Notes under the pieces: generated by a model
Seen by the model: the letters and a program-made list of their open reading frames with translations, nothing else
What the model was told of the DNA's origin: nothing
Databases searched by the model: none
DNA from: Citrus sinensis
Lineage: Eukaryota; Streptophyta; Magnoliopsida; Sapindales; Rutaceae
Assembly (NCBI RefSeq): GCF_022201045.2
Contig: NC_068558.1
Span: forward strand, 49,083,501 to 49,147,500
Direction of reading: 5' to 3'
DNA length: 64,000 bases
Program-made: the position numbers and the translations under genes
In this document: positions 27,268 through 40,596 of the stretch, one piece after another
Numbering within the stretch: the first letter of the stretch is position 1
How the letters are laid out: each line of letters starts with the position of its first letter

Positions 27268-30200
27268 ATGGGTTTTGCTTGTGGTTTACAGCAGCCTAAT
27301 GTGTTTGAGGGTACGAGATACAGAATTTCCGATAGACTAATTAATTCAAGGTTTAGATATGGAGGTTTTGGTTATAATGTTTCCAATCGGAGGATTGTTT
27401 CAAAAACCCGGTCCACGAGAAACTTGAGTAAAAGTATTTCATATGCTGGCTGTTCAAAATCAAGTTTGGTTTTTAGAGGAAACTCCGATGCTAATTTGTG
27501 GGGTTTGTACACCTGTAAGTCTTTATTTTGTAGTTTTGATGATTTTTCAAAGTTGTCAAGGGGAGTTTGTCCAACATGTCAAGGTAATGATTCTTTAGCA
27601 TTTATTGATGGAAATGGCCGAAATGTTGAGTTTTCTGAAAATGGTGACGGTCCAGAGGCAAATAGCTTGGGCGAAGAAGAAAGAGAAACAAAAGAAGATG
27701 CAGAACCACCTACTACTGACGAATTGAGAGAATTATTGATGAATGCAATGAAAGAATTGGAAGTTGCACAGCTGAATAGTACCATGTTTGAGGAGAAGGC
27801 TCAGAGAATATCAGAAGCTGCAATAGCATTGAAGGATGAAGCAGCAAATGCTTGGAACAATGTTAATGTCACACTTGATATGGTTCACGAAATTGTGAAT
27901 GAGGAGTGCATTGCCAAAGAAGCTGTTCATAAAGCAACAATGGCTCTTTCTTTGGCTGAGGCAAGGCTTCAGGTGGCTATTGAATCACTACAAGATGTAA
28001 AACAAGAGGATGATTATCCAGAAGGTTCTACAGAGGATGATGCCAAAAGTGATGGTAAAGAAGAGGATGGACTTCTTTTGGCTGCTGAAAATGATATCAA
28101 GGAGTGTCAAGCAAATTTAGCAAATTGTGAGACAGAATTGAGACGGTTGCAGAGTAAGAAGGAAGAATTGCAGAAGGAAGTGGATAGATTAAATGAGGTT
28201 GCAGAGAAAGCTCAGATGAATGCCTTGAAAGCCGAGGAGGATGTCGCAAACATTATGTTATTAGCAGAGCAAGCCGTTGCTTTTGAGATAGAGGCTACGC
28301 AACGTGTGAATGATGCCGAAATTGCATTACAGAGAGCAGAGAAATCGCTCTCCAATTCCTCTGTTGATATCTCTGAAAGAATCAAAGGGTACGTATCAGG
28401 TGATGAGACTGCAGTCAAAGAAGAGAAGGCAGGTAGCACTGATGATGTTAATGTTGAAAGAGACATAGATGTGCCAGTTAATGGTGACTATTTGGTCAGC
28501 GAGTCTTCACATGATATTCTACCGGATAAAGTCAGCCAGAGTTCTGAGGAATTATACCAATCTGATGAACTGATCGATCAGGAGAATGGAAAGCTGAATT
28601 TAGACTCTCCTAAAGAAGCTGAAGTGGAAGCAGAAAAGTCAAAAAATGTTATTCAAACGAAAAAGCAAGAAATGCAGAAAGATCTGACTAGGGAGAGTTC
28701 ACCCGTTAATGCTCCGAAGACATTGCAGAAAAAATCTTCTCGTTTCTTTCCTGCTTCATTCTTCTCTTCTGCTGTGGACGGGACTGAGTCCACACAAGCA
28801 TCAATTTTCCAGGGGCTCATGGAATATGCAAGGAAGCAATTGCCTAAGCTGGTTCTTGGCTTTTTGCTCTTTGGAGCAGGGTATGTATCACTCTGTTGCT
28901 ACTTCTTTGTTTCTATATATTTTTGTAAAAATTCATTATTGATTTTACTTCATTAATCATGTCATTGTTGAGTGATATTAAGTTTGTGCTACACACATCA
29001 TTTGATATTGCAGTTCGTTTTAGTTTTCCTTATAACTTGGAGGAAAAGAAGTGCTTCACTTGAAAGTAGTTCACAAGCACACCAACCTTCTTTGTTAACC
29101 ATTGAAGCATTTGTCTATCATTATTTTCCTATTAACCTATTGCTCGATTATGTTGGTGTAAATTCCTATTGTCGATGTCTACAGTTCATTTCCTTAGCTC
29201 CTCTGAAAGGTGTTACTACATAATTCTATTAGTTGTTTCATATATGATATATTAGATTGTGACATTTAGTTTAGAGGGGCCTTCTTGATATTAAAAAACA
29301 AATGCTTAATGGATCACAGGGTTGCCTTTTATGCTAATCAAGCAGAGAGGAGCTCTCTGCAGCTTCAACAACCAGATGTTATTACCACAAGTATTGAAGA
29401 AGCTTCTTCAAATGCAAAGCCTCTAATCCGAGAAGTTAAGAAACTTCCTAAGAGAATAAAAAAGCTGCTGGATATGCTTCCTGAGCAAGAGGCATGCAAT
29501 TTCATGTATCATTAACTTTTTCTGCCTTGGATCTTAAGTGCAATATGATAGTTCTTTCTTAATTGATTTAATTTTGAATTCTCTTAGATAAACGAGGAGG
29601 AAGCTTCGCTCTTTGATGTGTTGTGGTTACTTCTTGCAAGTGTAATTTTTGTGCCTATATTTCAGAAAATTCCTGGAGGTAATTGAATTTATAAGTCTTT
29701 AATCTAATACATGCTTGTATAGTTTATGTGTTTGTAGTTCTAGAATATTCCAAAATGAAAATTTTATTATTAAATGGTGCTTGAACTTTTTCGGCATATA
29801 TTTCATTCTCCTTATTTATCAAAATTTTCCCCGAAATATTGTACAGTTAAATGTTTTGGTGCCGCCTTGATCCTGATCAATATTATGACAGCAAGTTCTT
29901 GCTTTAAATCAAATCTTGATTTTATTTACTAGTACTATACTTATTGTACGTTTAGGCAGTCCTGTTCTTGGCTATTTGGCTGCTGGCATCTTGATTGGGC
30001 CTTATGGTCTTTCTATAATCCGTCATGTGCATGGAACAAAGGCAATAGCAGAATTCGGAGTTGTTTTCTTGCTATTTAATATTGGCCTTGAGGTGACTTT
30101 CTTTTACATTCCTTCTTAGTATTTTATTCTCACAATAATGCGGAAAGCTAACTCAGAAGTGTTTTTCATTTTATAGCTTTCTGTTGAAAGGCTAAGTTCC

Positions 30201-33200
30201 ATGAAGAAATATGTTTTTGGATTAGGCTCCGCTCAGGTGATTGGGAAACTTCCAATATCTTTATCATATCTGTTTATTTTGTCAGGTCCACTTGATCAAT
30301 TTTTTAATTATAGATATTTAATGTGCATAATGCAGGTCTTGGTGACAGCAGTGGTGGTTGGCTTGGTTGCACATTTCGTTTCTGGGCTGCCTGGTCCTGC
30401 ATCAATAGTCATAGGAAATGGCCTAGCACTGTCTTCTACAGCTGTTGTCCTACAGGTACTTATTATGAACTGTTGTTGCTTCAGATTTCTGGTATATTAA
30501 CTTCCTTGTATTGCGCGTCACCCATTTTTTTTGGAGAAGGAACAGAACTGAAATATGTAAAATATTTGGACATTTTGTATCTTGATTTCTAAATAGTTTA
30601 GGAACTTATTTGTGCTGCAATCAAGTTTATGTCATTTTACCTCGTCTTATATTCCAAATGTAAAATATATATGGTACTGCAAAATCTTCAAAATCAACCA
30701 TTTGTTAAATGATCTATGATTAATAACTTGGAAGGTCCTTGGCCCACGGCTTTCTTAGACTTTCCTTGTTGGAGAAGAGCTTGTTCTCTAGCCATTTTTG
30801 TAGTGGACCTGCCAATGCAAATGATTATTAGTTTACACCTTTTTTGTCATACAAGTGATTTAATTTTCATGGATCTTGTTGCAGGTTTTACAGGAGCGAG
30901 GCGAGAGCACATCACGCCATGGCCGTGCTACATTCTCTGTCTTACTTTTCCAGGTTACTCTACGAAAATAAACAGAAAAGTATTCACCTGGAAAACATTC
31001 ATAAACTTTCGAGTTGAGGTGGGAAATCTCTTGTGTTAAAAACAAGAGGTCGAGGGTTCAAACACCGCTTACATGGGTGCGGATGGGATTCGGTTGCCTT
31101 AGGTTAAATAATTAAAAAATATTGTGCTTGTACGATTGTGGCTCCTTTAGCAGTTAATATATCCAATTGAACTTCTTGACAAAATATCGATTTAAATCCC
31201 TGCTTTTGTGATTTTTGCTGTGCCTTACTGGCATCTGTACTGAGGATTAAATGAAAAGTCTAACTGCTTCATGATATGGTAAAATATTAATATCCTAAAC
31301 AAACGTGGATATTAATTTGTTTAGTGCTTTGTTCCTTTGGATGTCAAAAGTGAATTTCAGTACCACATACAGCTTAACAAAAAATTTTAATTGCATATTA
31401 CTACCCACTGCTTTTCATCTATGGTGATTTTTAAAATATCTTTGTCATTGTTTGTTTTTTGTGGAAATATGCTAACAAAAATCTATGTTCTTCCTTCTGT
31501 ATTCTTCAGGATTTGGCTGTTGTGGTTTTGCTAATACTCATTCCTCTTATTTCACCAAATTCTTCCAAAGGAGGGGTAAAGATTACAAACAATCTATCTT
31601 TTCTTTCTCTTTTTGTTCTTTCATAAGTTAGTGAATGTTCTGATCACTTATTTTCTGCGACTGTTCCTTTGCTTGCACATAGTTCTGAGTTTGTGTGCAC
31701 ATAACTACAAGTAATTAAGGTTTTCTGGAATTAAGATTGCTGATGAGCAACATCAAAAGTGCTATCAGCCAATAAATATTGTAAATACCTGTCTCATCCA
31801 ATCATTATATTTCATTTTGTCCTTTGTCCTTGCAGCTTACACCTACCATTTTTCCCAGAATGCATGGATCCCTGACTGCTTAGGAGTGCTCATATGAATT
31901 GGTTTCATTGAAAAGTTATTGAGGAATTGATTTAAATGAGAAAATTCATTAATATTTATTAAGTGAAAACATTCATAAGAAAGAGTTGGATCGGTAAGAT
32001 GAAGCACTGGATTCAGATACAAACTGCATCTGTCTGAACAGAAATTGAATATTACTATTTTTATCTTGGAAAATTTGCCATAATGACTGTTTGCATCTCT
32101 CTTTCTATCTCTATCTGAGGACTAAAGCTGCAATGTTACAATTCTATGTGTTATTATGGCAGATAGATATATGGCCTTAAATGCCTATTTCCCTCTATTA
32201 GAATCAGTAAGGCCTATAAAACAACCCTAAACTGCCGCGTCCATCCATTGTAAGCATGATGCACTAAAGGCTGTTCTTTCCTATGAAGTGTGTGTCAAGA
32301 ATTTATTCCAGACTTAACTTCCTTTTGGTAGCGGTCATGGTCGCTACCACCACTCTTGTCAGAATTATTGAATATGCAATCTGCTTTGTTTCAGGTTGGT
32401 TTTCAAGCCATTGCTGAAGCTCTTGGAGTGGCTGCTGTGAAGGCAGCTGTTGCCATCACAGCCATAATTGCAGGTGGACGCTTGGTAAGTTTTAAAATTT
32501 CTAAGACATCATGCATACTGACATTCAATTTGTTTGAATCACTTTGATAAAGACATCTTGTCAGTGATTTTATTTCTTGATCTATTCAACCATTTTGCCT
32601 GATGAGAAATCATGAGAAACTTTGTTGTAAGCTGGTATTGTACTTTGAGTCCAAGTAGCAACCTGTTTTATTGTTTTGATGCTGTTCATAGCTACTTTTT
32701 TTACTGTGTTCTAACCTTCTATGGTCCATTCTTCTGGTGCATCAGAAATTTAAATAAGTTGAGACCTTAGCCAAATTTTTAGTTAGTTTTTATATTCTAT
32801 TTCATAAAACTTTAGCTCATTGTCAGTTTAGATCTGCACATGATGATGGGATATGCATTTTAGGGTGATGTTCTTTACTGTGAAGTATAGGCGAACTTCC
32901 TTGGTGCAGTAATACATGGCCACGGGGAAAAGATAGTTCTCAATTGTATCCCTCTTCTGTGTGTTTCTTTGGACTGGAGAGTTCATTCTCTGGGACTTAC
33001 AGGGTCTCCCATTCTCTTCTGCCCATCAGTGAATAATGAAATTTGGTGTGTGAATTTATATTCTCTTTATGCGATTTTGCAGCTGCTTCGACCAATCTAT
33101 AAGCAAATTGCAGAAAACCAGAATGCAGAGATATTCTCTGCAAATACGCTCCTTGTGATTCTGGGAACTAGTCTCCTTACCGCCAGGGTATAAAAATGCT

Positions 33201-36200
33201 ATTTATTGATTGCTGTTCTCGTATATCTTACAATGATGAATCATATCTTTGTCCTTTTCTGGAGCAGGCTGGACTTTCGATGGCACTGGGAGCATTTTTG
33301 GCTGGTTTACTCCTTGCAGAAACTGAATTCTCTTTGCAGGTTGAATCTGATATTGCTCCTTATCGTGGCCTTTTATTGGGTCTCTTCTTCATGACGGTAA
33401 ATCTTTGTAACTGCATCTCTATGCTTGCTCACTTCTTGTGTTAAAATTTATTTCTTGTTCGATAGAAGGATAAGGCTACTGGCTTGTTACTTTCATGCAG
33501 ACAATAATCTGAGAGAAATTTTGGATTTTTTTTTTTTGCTAAGAAACAAAGATTAAATATAACTATAAGAAATATGTACAAGGATTAGGAGGATTACAAA
33601 ACCACAAAAAAGGATGAGAAGTCCCAATATAAACAGAACACTTAGAAACCGCAAAGATAAAATAACCCAATCCCCAAAAACACTAGCTCACTAAGAGTGC
33701 ATCCCTGTTAATATATAGAAGCTTCCCAATTAAGCAAAATAAAAAAGAAAGAGATGTCTTTGAATTCAGTAGTTATAGATGCCCAGAGGGAAGCCCAGAA
33801 CTTGACTTTGTCCCATAGGTATGAAGGATCTTCCCCAGCCTTGTTATCAAAGATTCTTTGGTTTCTTTCATTCCATACAACCCAAAAAATAGCCAAGACT
33901 GCACAGTCCCATAAAATAGTAAGTTGGATGTTAAATCCAACTTACTATTTTTCTTTGAATAATCTTTAGGCTGTTTGAGCCAGTTTTTGGACATTTTATT
34001 TTTCACTATTTATGCGCTTAAGTTTGTTATGCGACTGAGTGAGAATATGATAATACTTGGTAATTTTGTTTGTTCGATTTCTATCCAATTAACAGCAATA
34101 TTTTTGTTGGTTTTCAGGTTGGAATGTCAATTGATCCAAAGCTTCTTCTTTCAAATTTTCCTGTTATTACGGGGGCATTAGGACTTTTAATAGGTGGCAA
34201 GACCATATTGGTTGCTTTAGTTGGTAGACTGTTTGGCGTTTCAGTGATATCTGCAATTAGGACTGGTCTCCTTCTTGCTCCAGGTGGAGAGTTTGCATTT
34301 GTGGCTTTTGGTGAAGCTGTTAATCAGGTTTGTTTCCAACCACACACAGTTTTCTTGATTCCCAATGGTATTTCGATTTACCTACAGCTTATAATGATTT
34401 TTTTTTTTTTTTAATTGTGGGCTTTTGATTCAACATGGTACTAAGTGTTTAACAGCAAGCCCTTTGGAATCTCAGATGCCTGTGTTAGATATGGCTTAAT
34501 TATACATATTTCATATAGATAAGCGAAGTCATTTTATTTAAGAGGAAAACGAGGGACAAAATTGCGTTTCTGAATTAAATAGTTATAGTCAAAACAATTG
34601 TTGTTAATTGCAAAATTACTGCTAAAGGTGTTAACTGGTTACTTGCAGAAGTACTACTTTGCTAATTGGTTTTTCTCCAGGGAATAATGTCTTCTCAGCT
34701 ATCATCTCTGCTGTTTCTTCTTGTGGGAATTTCAATGGCCCTTACACCATGGCTAGCTGCTGGAGGCCAGTTAATTGCTTCTCGCTTTGAGCAGCATGAC
34801 GTTCGAAGTTTATTACCTGTTGAGAGTGAGGTAAAATGCATAAAGTATAAATTTAGTGAGCTTTGAAGAATTATATATCTTCAGAAACAGAATTCTAGAT
34901 CATTATTGGTAGTATTTTGATTTAATAACAGATAGATGGATAGATATGATGAGTTTCTAGTCAGAAGTATTGTCATCTATTATCAGTTAATTATATCATC
35001 TTAATTTGGCAACTATGATAATTTTGGGCAACATTTGGGTCCTAAAGCAATTGAAACGTGAAAAGAGACTTCTTGTTTCTCATTCTTTCCATTTCATAGT
35101 TGCAGCAGAAAATGATAAAAGAAGTTTCTTAACTGTGGCACGGTTCAAGTGTTTTTATGTGCTTGGACAAGTCTTTAGTTTTGGTGGGTACTTTTTGGTT
35201 TCACATGACAGAATTCTTCAACTTCTTGATCAGTTTGTTCAAAAGAAATTGATAAAAATGTCTTACTTGGCCATGTTTAGTATATTGAGTTAGGTTCCTT
35301 CTCAAATAGTCACTGCTTAAATTTCAGTTTGAGGATTTCAAGAGGCTAGTATACATACATGTAATATTACAGACACACAAATGTTAAATTTTTTACACAG
35401 AATTTGAAAACTCCAACTAAAGTTGATATCCTATCTGAACTCTCTAACATTAGAGTTGAATTATTTGAAAATTCTAACAGATGTATAAAGTTTAGATGTC
35501 TAACTCAATTTAAAACATGATTGTATTATAGTTGAATCCCTGATTTCAGCATCAATAATGAATATGGAAATAGTGAAGTGAGTCTTTTTTTTTAATTATT
35601 ATTATTTTTTTCATAGAATCAGACTGTGCCCTTAATAAAGATCTGTACCTCAAACAAGTTGATTCCACCTACACCACCTGTTGTACGTAGGGTTTGCGTT
35701 ATTTATAACCTTCATCCTATGAAAGAGGTTGTTGTTGCCATGTGACATCATGCAGCTCATTAGCACCTTGATGATGCACTGGAAGATTAATATTTCTTCT
35801 ATACCAAGTTATTTACATTTATGATTTTCCTGTGCTATAATTTTAGCCATACTTGTTCATATGCTGAATTTCAACTTTGTTGTATGATTCACTTGGTTAT
35901 TGTTAAAAATCATTCTCAACTGAGGTATATCTGGGCTTAATTTTATTTACAGACTGATGATTTGCAAGATCATATTATCCTCTGTGGATTCGGACGTGTT
36001 GGCCAGGTATTGATTGGATTTCCTTACTTATTTGATGAATTAGGTTAACAGCATCTCAAGGTGAATCTGCTCTTAGTTTACAGTATGATACATATATTTG
36101 ATCATAATAGTTCTGGTTTCTTTCCCCAGATCATTGCTCAGCTTCTGTCAGAGAGACTAATTCCATTCGTTGCTCTTGATGTGCGGAGGTAAACCAAACC

Positions 36201-37555
36201 ATGTCTTATCTTTTTTCCCCCCTTCCTACCAAGAGAAAAGAATCACTCACCAGATACTCACTGTGTGTGTATATGGTGTACAAGTATTATGTATGCCTTT
36301 TTGGTTCTCTCAGATGGATCTATACAGTTTGTAATTTTGCTTTCCAGAATTATCAAGTTCATATCTTTCCAAGATGTATTAAATTGGCGTTTCCTTTGTT
36401 TCAGTGATAGAGTGGCGATTGGGCGTGCCTTGGATCTTCCTGTGTATTTTGGAGACGCTGGAAGTCGGGAGGTAAAATATAGTAAGTCATGTCAAAATGC
36501 TTACCTGCAGATGAATATTTGATGTGCTTCATACTGGATGATCAGGTCCTCCATAAAGTTGGTGCGGAAAGAGCATGTGCTGCAGCAATAACCTTGGATA
36601 CACCTGGTGCAAATTATAGAACTGTTTGGGCCTTGAGCAAGTATTTCCCAAATGTCAAGACTTTTGTTCGTGCTCATGACATTGACCATGGTCTCAATTT
36701 GGAGAAGGCTGGGGCCACAGCTGTAATTTTCTAAACTCTTTTTGTTTTATTTGGCGATTGCTATATTCCTCCATTTTCTGTTTAACATTCTCCTATTAAG
36801 CTTTATTTCTTCCCCAAAGAAAAAGACAGAGAAACAAAAGTTGCCCATTTGAGCTGGAATTTACTTTCATGGACATCACCTCTCCTGCATTACATGTTGA
36901 GTTCCATTACAGTTAACCTTTTGGTTTAAAAATTTGCAGGTTGTTCCAGAAACCTTGGAACCAAGTTTGCAGTTAGCAGCTGCTGTTCTTGCACAGGTAA
37001 TACATGATTATCAACGTGAAAAGGTATTTAGATCTGGTGTAAAATAGCAAGTTGAACAAGCACACGAGTTTTATAAAAATGGGTAATTCGTTCGCAAGTA
37101 TACCCATCTTAAGTAAAATCGTGAGATGGTTGTGCTACATCCAGTGTACGAAAGACTGTTCAGTGACAGGATGTGAGCTAAACTGACCATTTGGTTTGTT
37201 TGTGTGTTTAGGCAAAACTGCCCGCGTCAGAGATTGCGGCAACAATCAATGAATTTAGAACTCGCCACCTGTCCGAGCTTACTGAGGTACTCAAATCTTG
37301 TCAATAAGATTTTTAATCTGTGGATCTTGTCAATAAGATTTTTAATTTGTGGATCTGGATAATCGTCCTCATTGGATATATGAACTTTTGAGATCAGAGT
37401 ATCTACAATTGTTGTTTCTCTTATGTTTGCAGCTATGTCAAGCAAGTGGAAGTTCACTTGGTTATGGGATTTCTCGGGTAATGAGTAAACCAAAAGCTCA
37501 GTCATCAGATTCTTCAGATGAAAGCCAAGTCGCTGAAGGAACACTTGCTATATAA
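27268..37555 (+). CDS. KEA2: Chloroplast K+ efflux antiporter, KEA1/KEA2 type
   Basis: K+/H+ exchanger of the chloroplast inner envelope (CPA2 family), needed for plastid osmotic balance. Twenty coding exons: 27268-28880, 29320-29491, 29588-29678, 29956-30092, 30177-30236, 30336-30455, 30885-30953, 31510-31575, 32395-32484, 33083-33187, 33268-33396, 34118-34327, 34681-34830, 35953-36006, 36130-36188, 36405-36471, 36546-36722, 36940-36996, 37212-37286, 37433-37555; 1207 residues. Exon 1 alone encodes a transit-peptide-like start and the long stromal coiled coil peculiar to KEA1/2 ([20 protein letters not shown]). Exons 2-13 encode the exchanger core ([53 protein letters not shown]); exons 14-18 an RCK/KTN domain with GFGRVGQ. 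Start is the first ATG (MGFACG). Intron 2 has a GC donor. Introns carry a LINE remnant and a SINE-like piece. Confidence 0.95.
29492..29587 (+). other. GC-AG intron of the KEA gene
   Basis: Exon 2 ends CAAGAG and the next bases are GCATGC; the acceptor CTCTTAG precedes ATAAACGAG. Joining them gives EQE/INEEEAS, matching the conserved KEA sequence (QEVNEEEAS). Reading on runs into a stop, and the nearest GT (at CAT/GTATCA) would put a stop at the junction, so a GC donor is the best reading. Confidence 0.75.
30985..31115 (+). mobile_element. Possible tRNA-derived SINE fragment in a KEA intron
   Basis: The stretch GAGGTCGAGGGTTCAAACAC is close to the RNA polymerase III B box (GGTTCRANNCC), and what follows (TGGGTGCGGATGGGATTCGG, then a short A-rich end) has the look of a plant SINE body. 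It lies in intron 7, sense to the gene. No target-site duplication was found, so this is tentative. Confidence 0.3.
33527..33965 (-). mobile_element. 5'-truncated LINE (L1-type) remnant in a KEA intron
   Basis: On the minus strand a reading frame (33896-33708) gives [20 protein letters not shown] and [20 protein letters not shown], the well-known end of the second open frame of plant L1 elements. The element's 3' end is marked by a run of T on the plus strand at about 33527-33538, its poly(A) tail. Only the last 430 bases or so are present, as is usual for 5'-truncated insertions. It is antisense to the host gene in the intron between exons 11 and 12. A perfect 17-base inverted repeat sits at its 5' junction (33913-33951). 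Confidence 0.85.
33913..33951. repeat. Perfect 17-base inverted repeat (hairpin)
   Basis: Arms 33913-33929 and 33935-33951 (AAAATAGTAAGTTGGAT and its exact complement) are separated by five bases. The palindrome is at the truncated 5' end of the antisense LINE, where inversion during target-primed insertion can copy sequence back on itself. Confidence 0.85.
37295..37352 (+). repeat. Two tandem copies of a 29-base unit in the last KEA intron
   Basis: ATCTTGTCAATAAGATTTTT plus nine more bases occurs at 37295-37323 and again at 37324-37352 with one C/T difference. Confidence 0.85.
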
Positions 37556-38688
37556 AAAAATTCTTGGGACAAACTAAGTATAAAGCCTAGTAAAAGGGGA
37601 AAAACAAGGAAAAGGAAAACTGTATAGTGAAAAACTTGTTTCATTGGTATAAATTGTACAGAAATAGACCAGAGAAGAAGAGGCAGCTACAAACTATTCT
37701 ATTATTCAATTCCTCTAATAAATTTTGATAGACCCTGATAAATTCTTCTTTGTAAGATGTCTAGAAGGAGAAAATTGTTGTTTGTTCCATTGCAGTAGTA
37801 GTTGATGGGATCTCTTGCTGAAGAAAAGAAAGAGCAGAAGCCTTGATTCTCAACGAAATATTATAATTCGGAAACATGATATTCAGAAAGTTCTCGTTCA
37901 TGTTAAAACATGCGCGTTCAATTAACAAGCTAGCGGGGAGGAGATGAAAACCTGAAACCTTGGGTTTACAGGACGGACTTCGGCAGGGCACTGGGGATTC
38001 ATCCTCTGGGTAGTTTAATTTTGTTGGTAAAAAAAAATTAGGTTACCATTCATATGGTAGATATTAAAATTTAAAATTGTTGATTAAAAATTTACGTCAA
38101 AATTATAAGTTAAAAATATTCTAACCCATTAACATAGTCAATTATTGATTTTTTTTTTTTTTTGCCTTCTTTATTTTGATCTCTAAAAAATTGATAATCA
38201 ATATTAATTCAAAACTTCTGACTCATATGAATGACATTAAGTAGCTGAGTACATTTTACTACAATTTTGATTTGATTCAAATTCTTGATCAAGACTCCCA
38301 AAATAAATAATTAAATTAAGTCTATGTTTAGAATTAAGGTACGTTGGCTAAAAATTTAATATGAAATAGTTGTGGCTATAAAAATAAAATTATGGAGCAT
38401 GATGAATAAATTTTTTATCAAAAATAATAAAAATATTATGATTTTTTAATCTTATACCAAATTGGCAAATACTTCAGTCACACGCACGCACTGCCGAGTA
38501 CGCTTAAATAATCAGCCAAGTATGAACGCACCGTTTTGCCTTTACTCTCTCTCGTGCGCGGCTGAGCGCGCACTGAATCAGTGAGAGTGAGAGACCCTAG
38601 TTATATTATTATTTTATTATATAGACAAACCAGAAGAAAACGCAAAACGGCAAGCAAACTACTGAACCCGGGCTGTAAAAGAATTCGA
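37556..38688. other. KEA 3' region and FolD promoter
   Basis: Holds the probable KEA 3' untranslated region, AT-rich spacer and, near 38,470-38,688, a GC-richer stretch with CT-rich patches that is the likely promoter and leader of the FolD gene. No gene is seen. Confidence 0.5.
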
Positions 38689-40596
38689 ATGGGTGGTTCG
38701 AGGTCGATGATATTTGCTGACTGCTCTTCTTCCACGACGGCTCGGCTCGTTCCTTTCGGCCGAAGCCGATTACTTTGCGGCGGAGGCGCCCTTTGTGCTC
38801 GGCGGCGTCTTCATGTGGGAGTGGGACCTTCACTTCCTGCCTCTCTCCGTACCACCCTCACCGTCCACTCTTCTCCCTCACCGTCTCTTCCTGTTATGAA
38901 CGGTATATTTATAATTCCAACCTTTTTTTTTTCCTTTTTTTTTAAAAAAAAAAATTCCTATAATCAGGACTTCAATTTTACGACAATATTTAATGTTAGG
39001 TTTTAGGTCGCTTATCTTATCTGCACTTAATGTGTGTTTAGTTGTAATGAGGGTGGTTGCTAGCAATATAGATTTTCTGTTACTTGCAATGGTTTTGTCC
39101 TATCATTTAGTTTACTTCTTCTCACTTTCTGTAAGTGGGCTACTCTGACATTGCTTTGTATCTGAATTGGTTTCATTGTATATACTCCAATAATTCATAT
39201 GATGAATTTTATGTACTTTTGATACTCCCCTCTTTACCTGTTTGGTTAGTGTCTTGTTCAGCAACTATGGCTAGTGAGGCGTCTGCCAAGGTTATTGACG
39301 GAAAAGCAGTGGCAAAGCAAATCAGAGATGAGATAACTGGTGAAGTTTCCAGGATGAAGGATGCCATTGGAGTTGTCCCTGGGTTAGCTGTTATTCTTGT
39401 TGGAGATAGGAAGGATTCTGCAACTTATGTTCGCAACAAGAAAAAAGCTTGTCAATCTGTGGGGATCAATTCTTTTGAAGTTCATTTACCTGAGGACACC
39501 TCTGAACAAGAAGTACTCAAGCATATTTCAGTCTTCAATGATGATCCTTCAGTTCATGGCATCCTTGTGCAGTTGCCTCTGCCTTGTGTATGTTTCTAAT
39601 GCAAACACTAAATTTTCTTTGTTCATTGAGATTAAAGCTGCCTTCCCGTTGCTGTTATTCATTTCATTGGTTTCCTCCAGCATATAGATGAGCAGAGCAT
39701 CTTAAATGCTGTCAGCATGGAGAAAGATGTGGATGGTTTCCACCCGCTGAATATTGGCCGTCTAGCCATGCGAGGTAGAGAACCCTTGTTCATTCCTTGT
39801 ACGCCTAAAGGTTGCATAGAGTTGTTGCATAGATATGGCTTTGATATCAAAGGAAAAAGGGCTGTCGTGATTGGCCGAAGCAATATTGTTGGGATGCCAG
39901 CTGCTTTGTTGCTCCAAGTAATAATCTTTTACCCCAATGTTGTATTTCAATGTTCAGAAAGTAGTTTCTTGGCTTTGCTTTCCTCTCCCTTCTAACAATA
40001 ATGCCCAGTTGCCAGTTCTCTCTCTCTCTCTCTTTTTAATCTCTTTCCCTCAATCTGTTTGTAGAGGGAAGATGCTACTGTTAGTATTGTCCATTCCAGA
40101 ACTAAGAACCCTGAGGAGATTACGAGACAAGCCGATATCATAATTTCCGCTGTAGGGCAACCAAATATGGTAAGGGGGAGCTGGATAAAACCTGGTGCAG
40201 TCATAATTGATGTTGGAATAAACCCAGTCGAGGTGAGGAAACTTTTTTGTTGGTTTGTGATAAAGTCTAGCAATTTTTTTTTTCTCAATAATTTTTCTAC
40301 ATTCTCTCTCCTTTCCCTTCATACACGCCTATAGGCTTGTGTAAATTTTGGATTTGTCTTAGTTTATGCTTGCTTTTTGGACCATCTTGTTAATGACTGT
40401 TTCGTGTATGTGCATCTCTGTAAAGGATGCAAAAAGTCCCCGAGGTTACCGGTTGGTTGGAGATGTTTGCTACGAAGAGGCATGTGAGGTTGCTTCAGCT
40501 ATCACTCCAGTTCCTGGAGGAGTTGGTCCAATGACTATAGCAATGCTGCTCTCTAATACTCTCACTTCGGCAAAGAGGGTGCACAACTTCCAGTGA
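38689..40596 (+). CDS. FOLD4: Bifunctional methylenetetrahydrofolate dehydrogenase/cyclohydrolase, plastid type
   Basis: FolD interconverts 5,10-methylene-, 5,10-methenyl- and 10-formyl-tetrahydrofolate with NADP. Five exons: 38689-38902, 39262-39587, 39681-39917, 40065-40232, 40426-40596, giving 371 residues. Exon 1 is a Ser/Arg-rich, acid-poor transit peptide whose start ([14 protein letters not shown]) resembles Arabidopsis chloroplast FOLD4, so plastid location is likely; the first ATG (MGGSRS) is six codons upstream of that Met. The catalytic region has [14 protein letters not shown] with the active Lys, [25 protein letters not shown], the nucleotide-binding [25 protein letters not shown], and [16 protein letters not shown]. 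All expected motifs are present. Spliced as Cys/HIDEQS across intron 2. Confidence 0.95.

Noticed and set aside
38581-38688. Upstream in-frame Met codon for FolD
   Set aside because: The codons before 38689 read as leader sequence; the transit-peptide similarity to FOLD4 starts at MIFADCSS.
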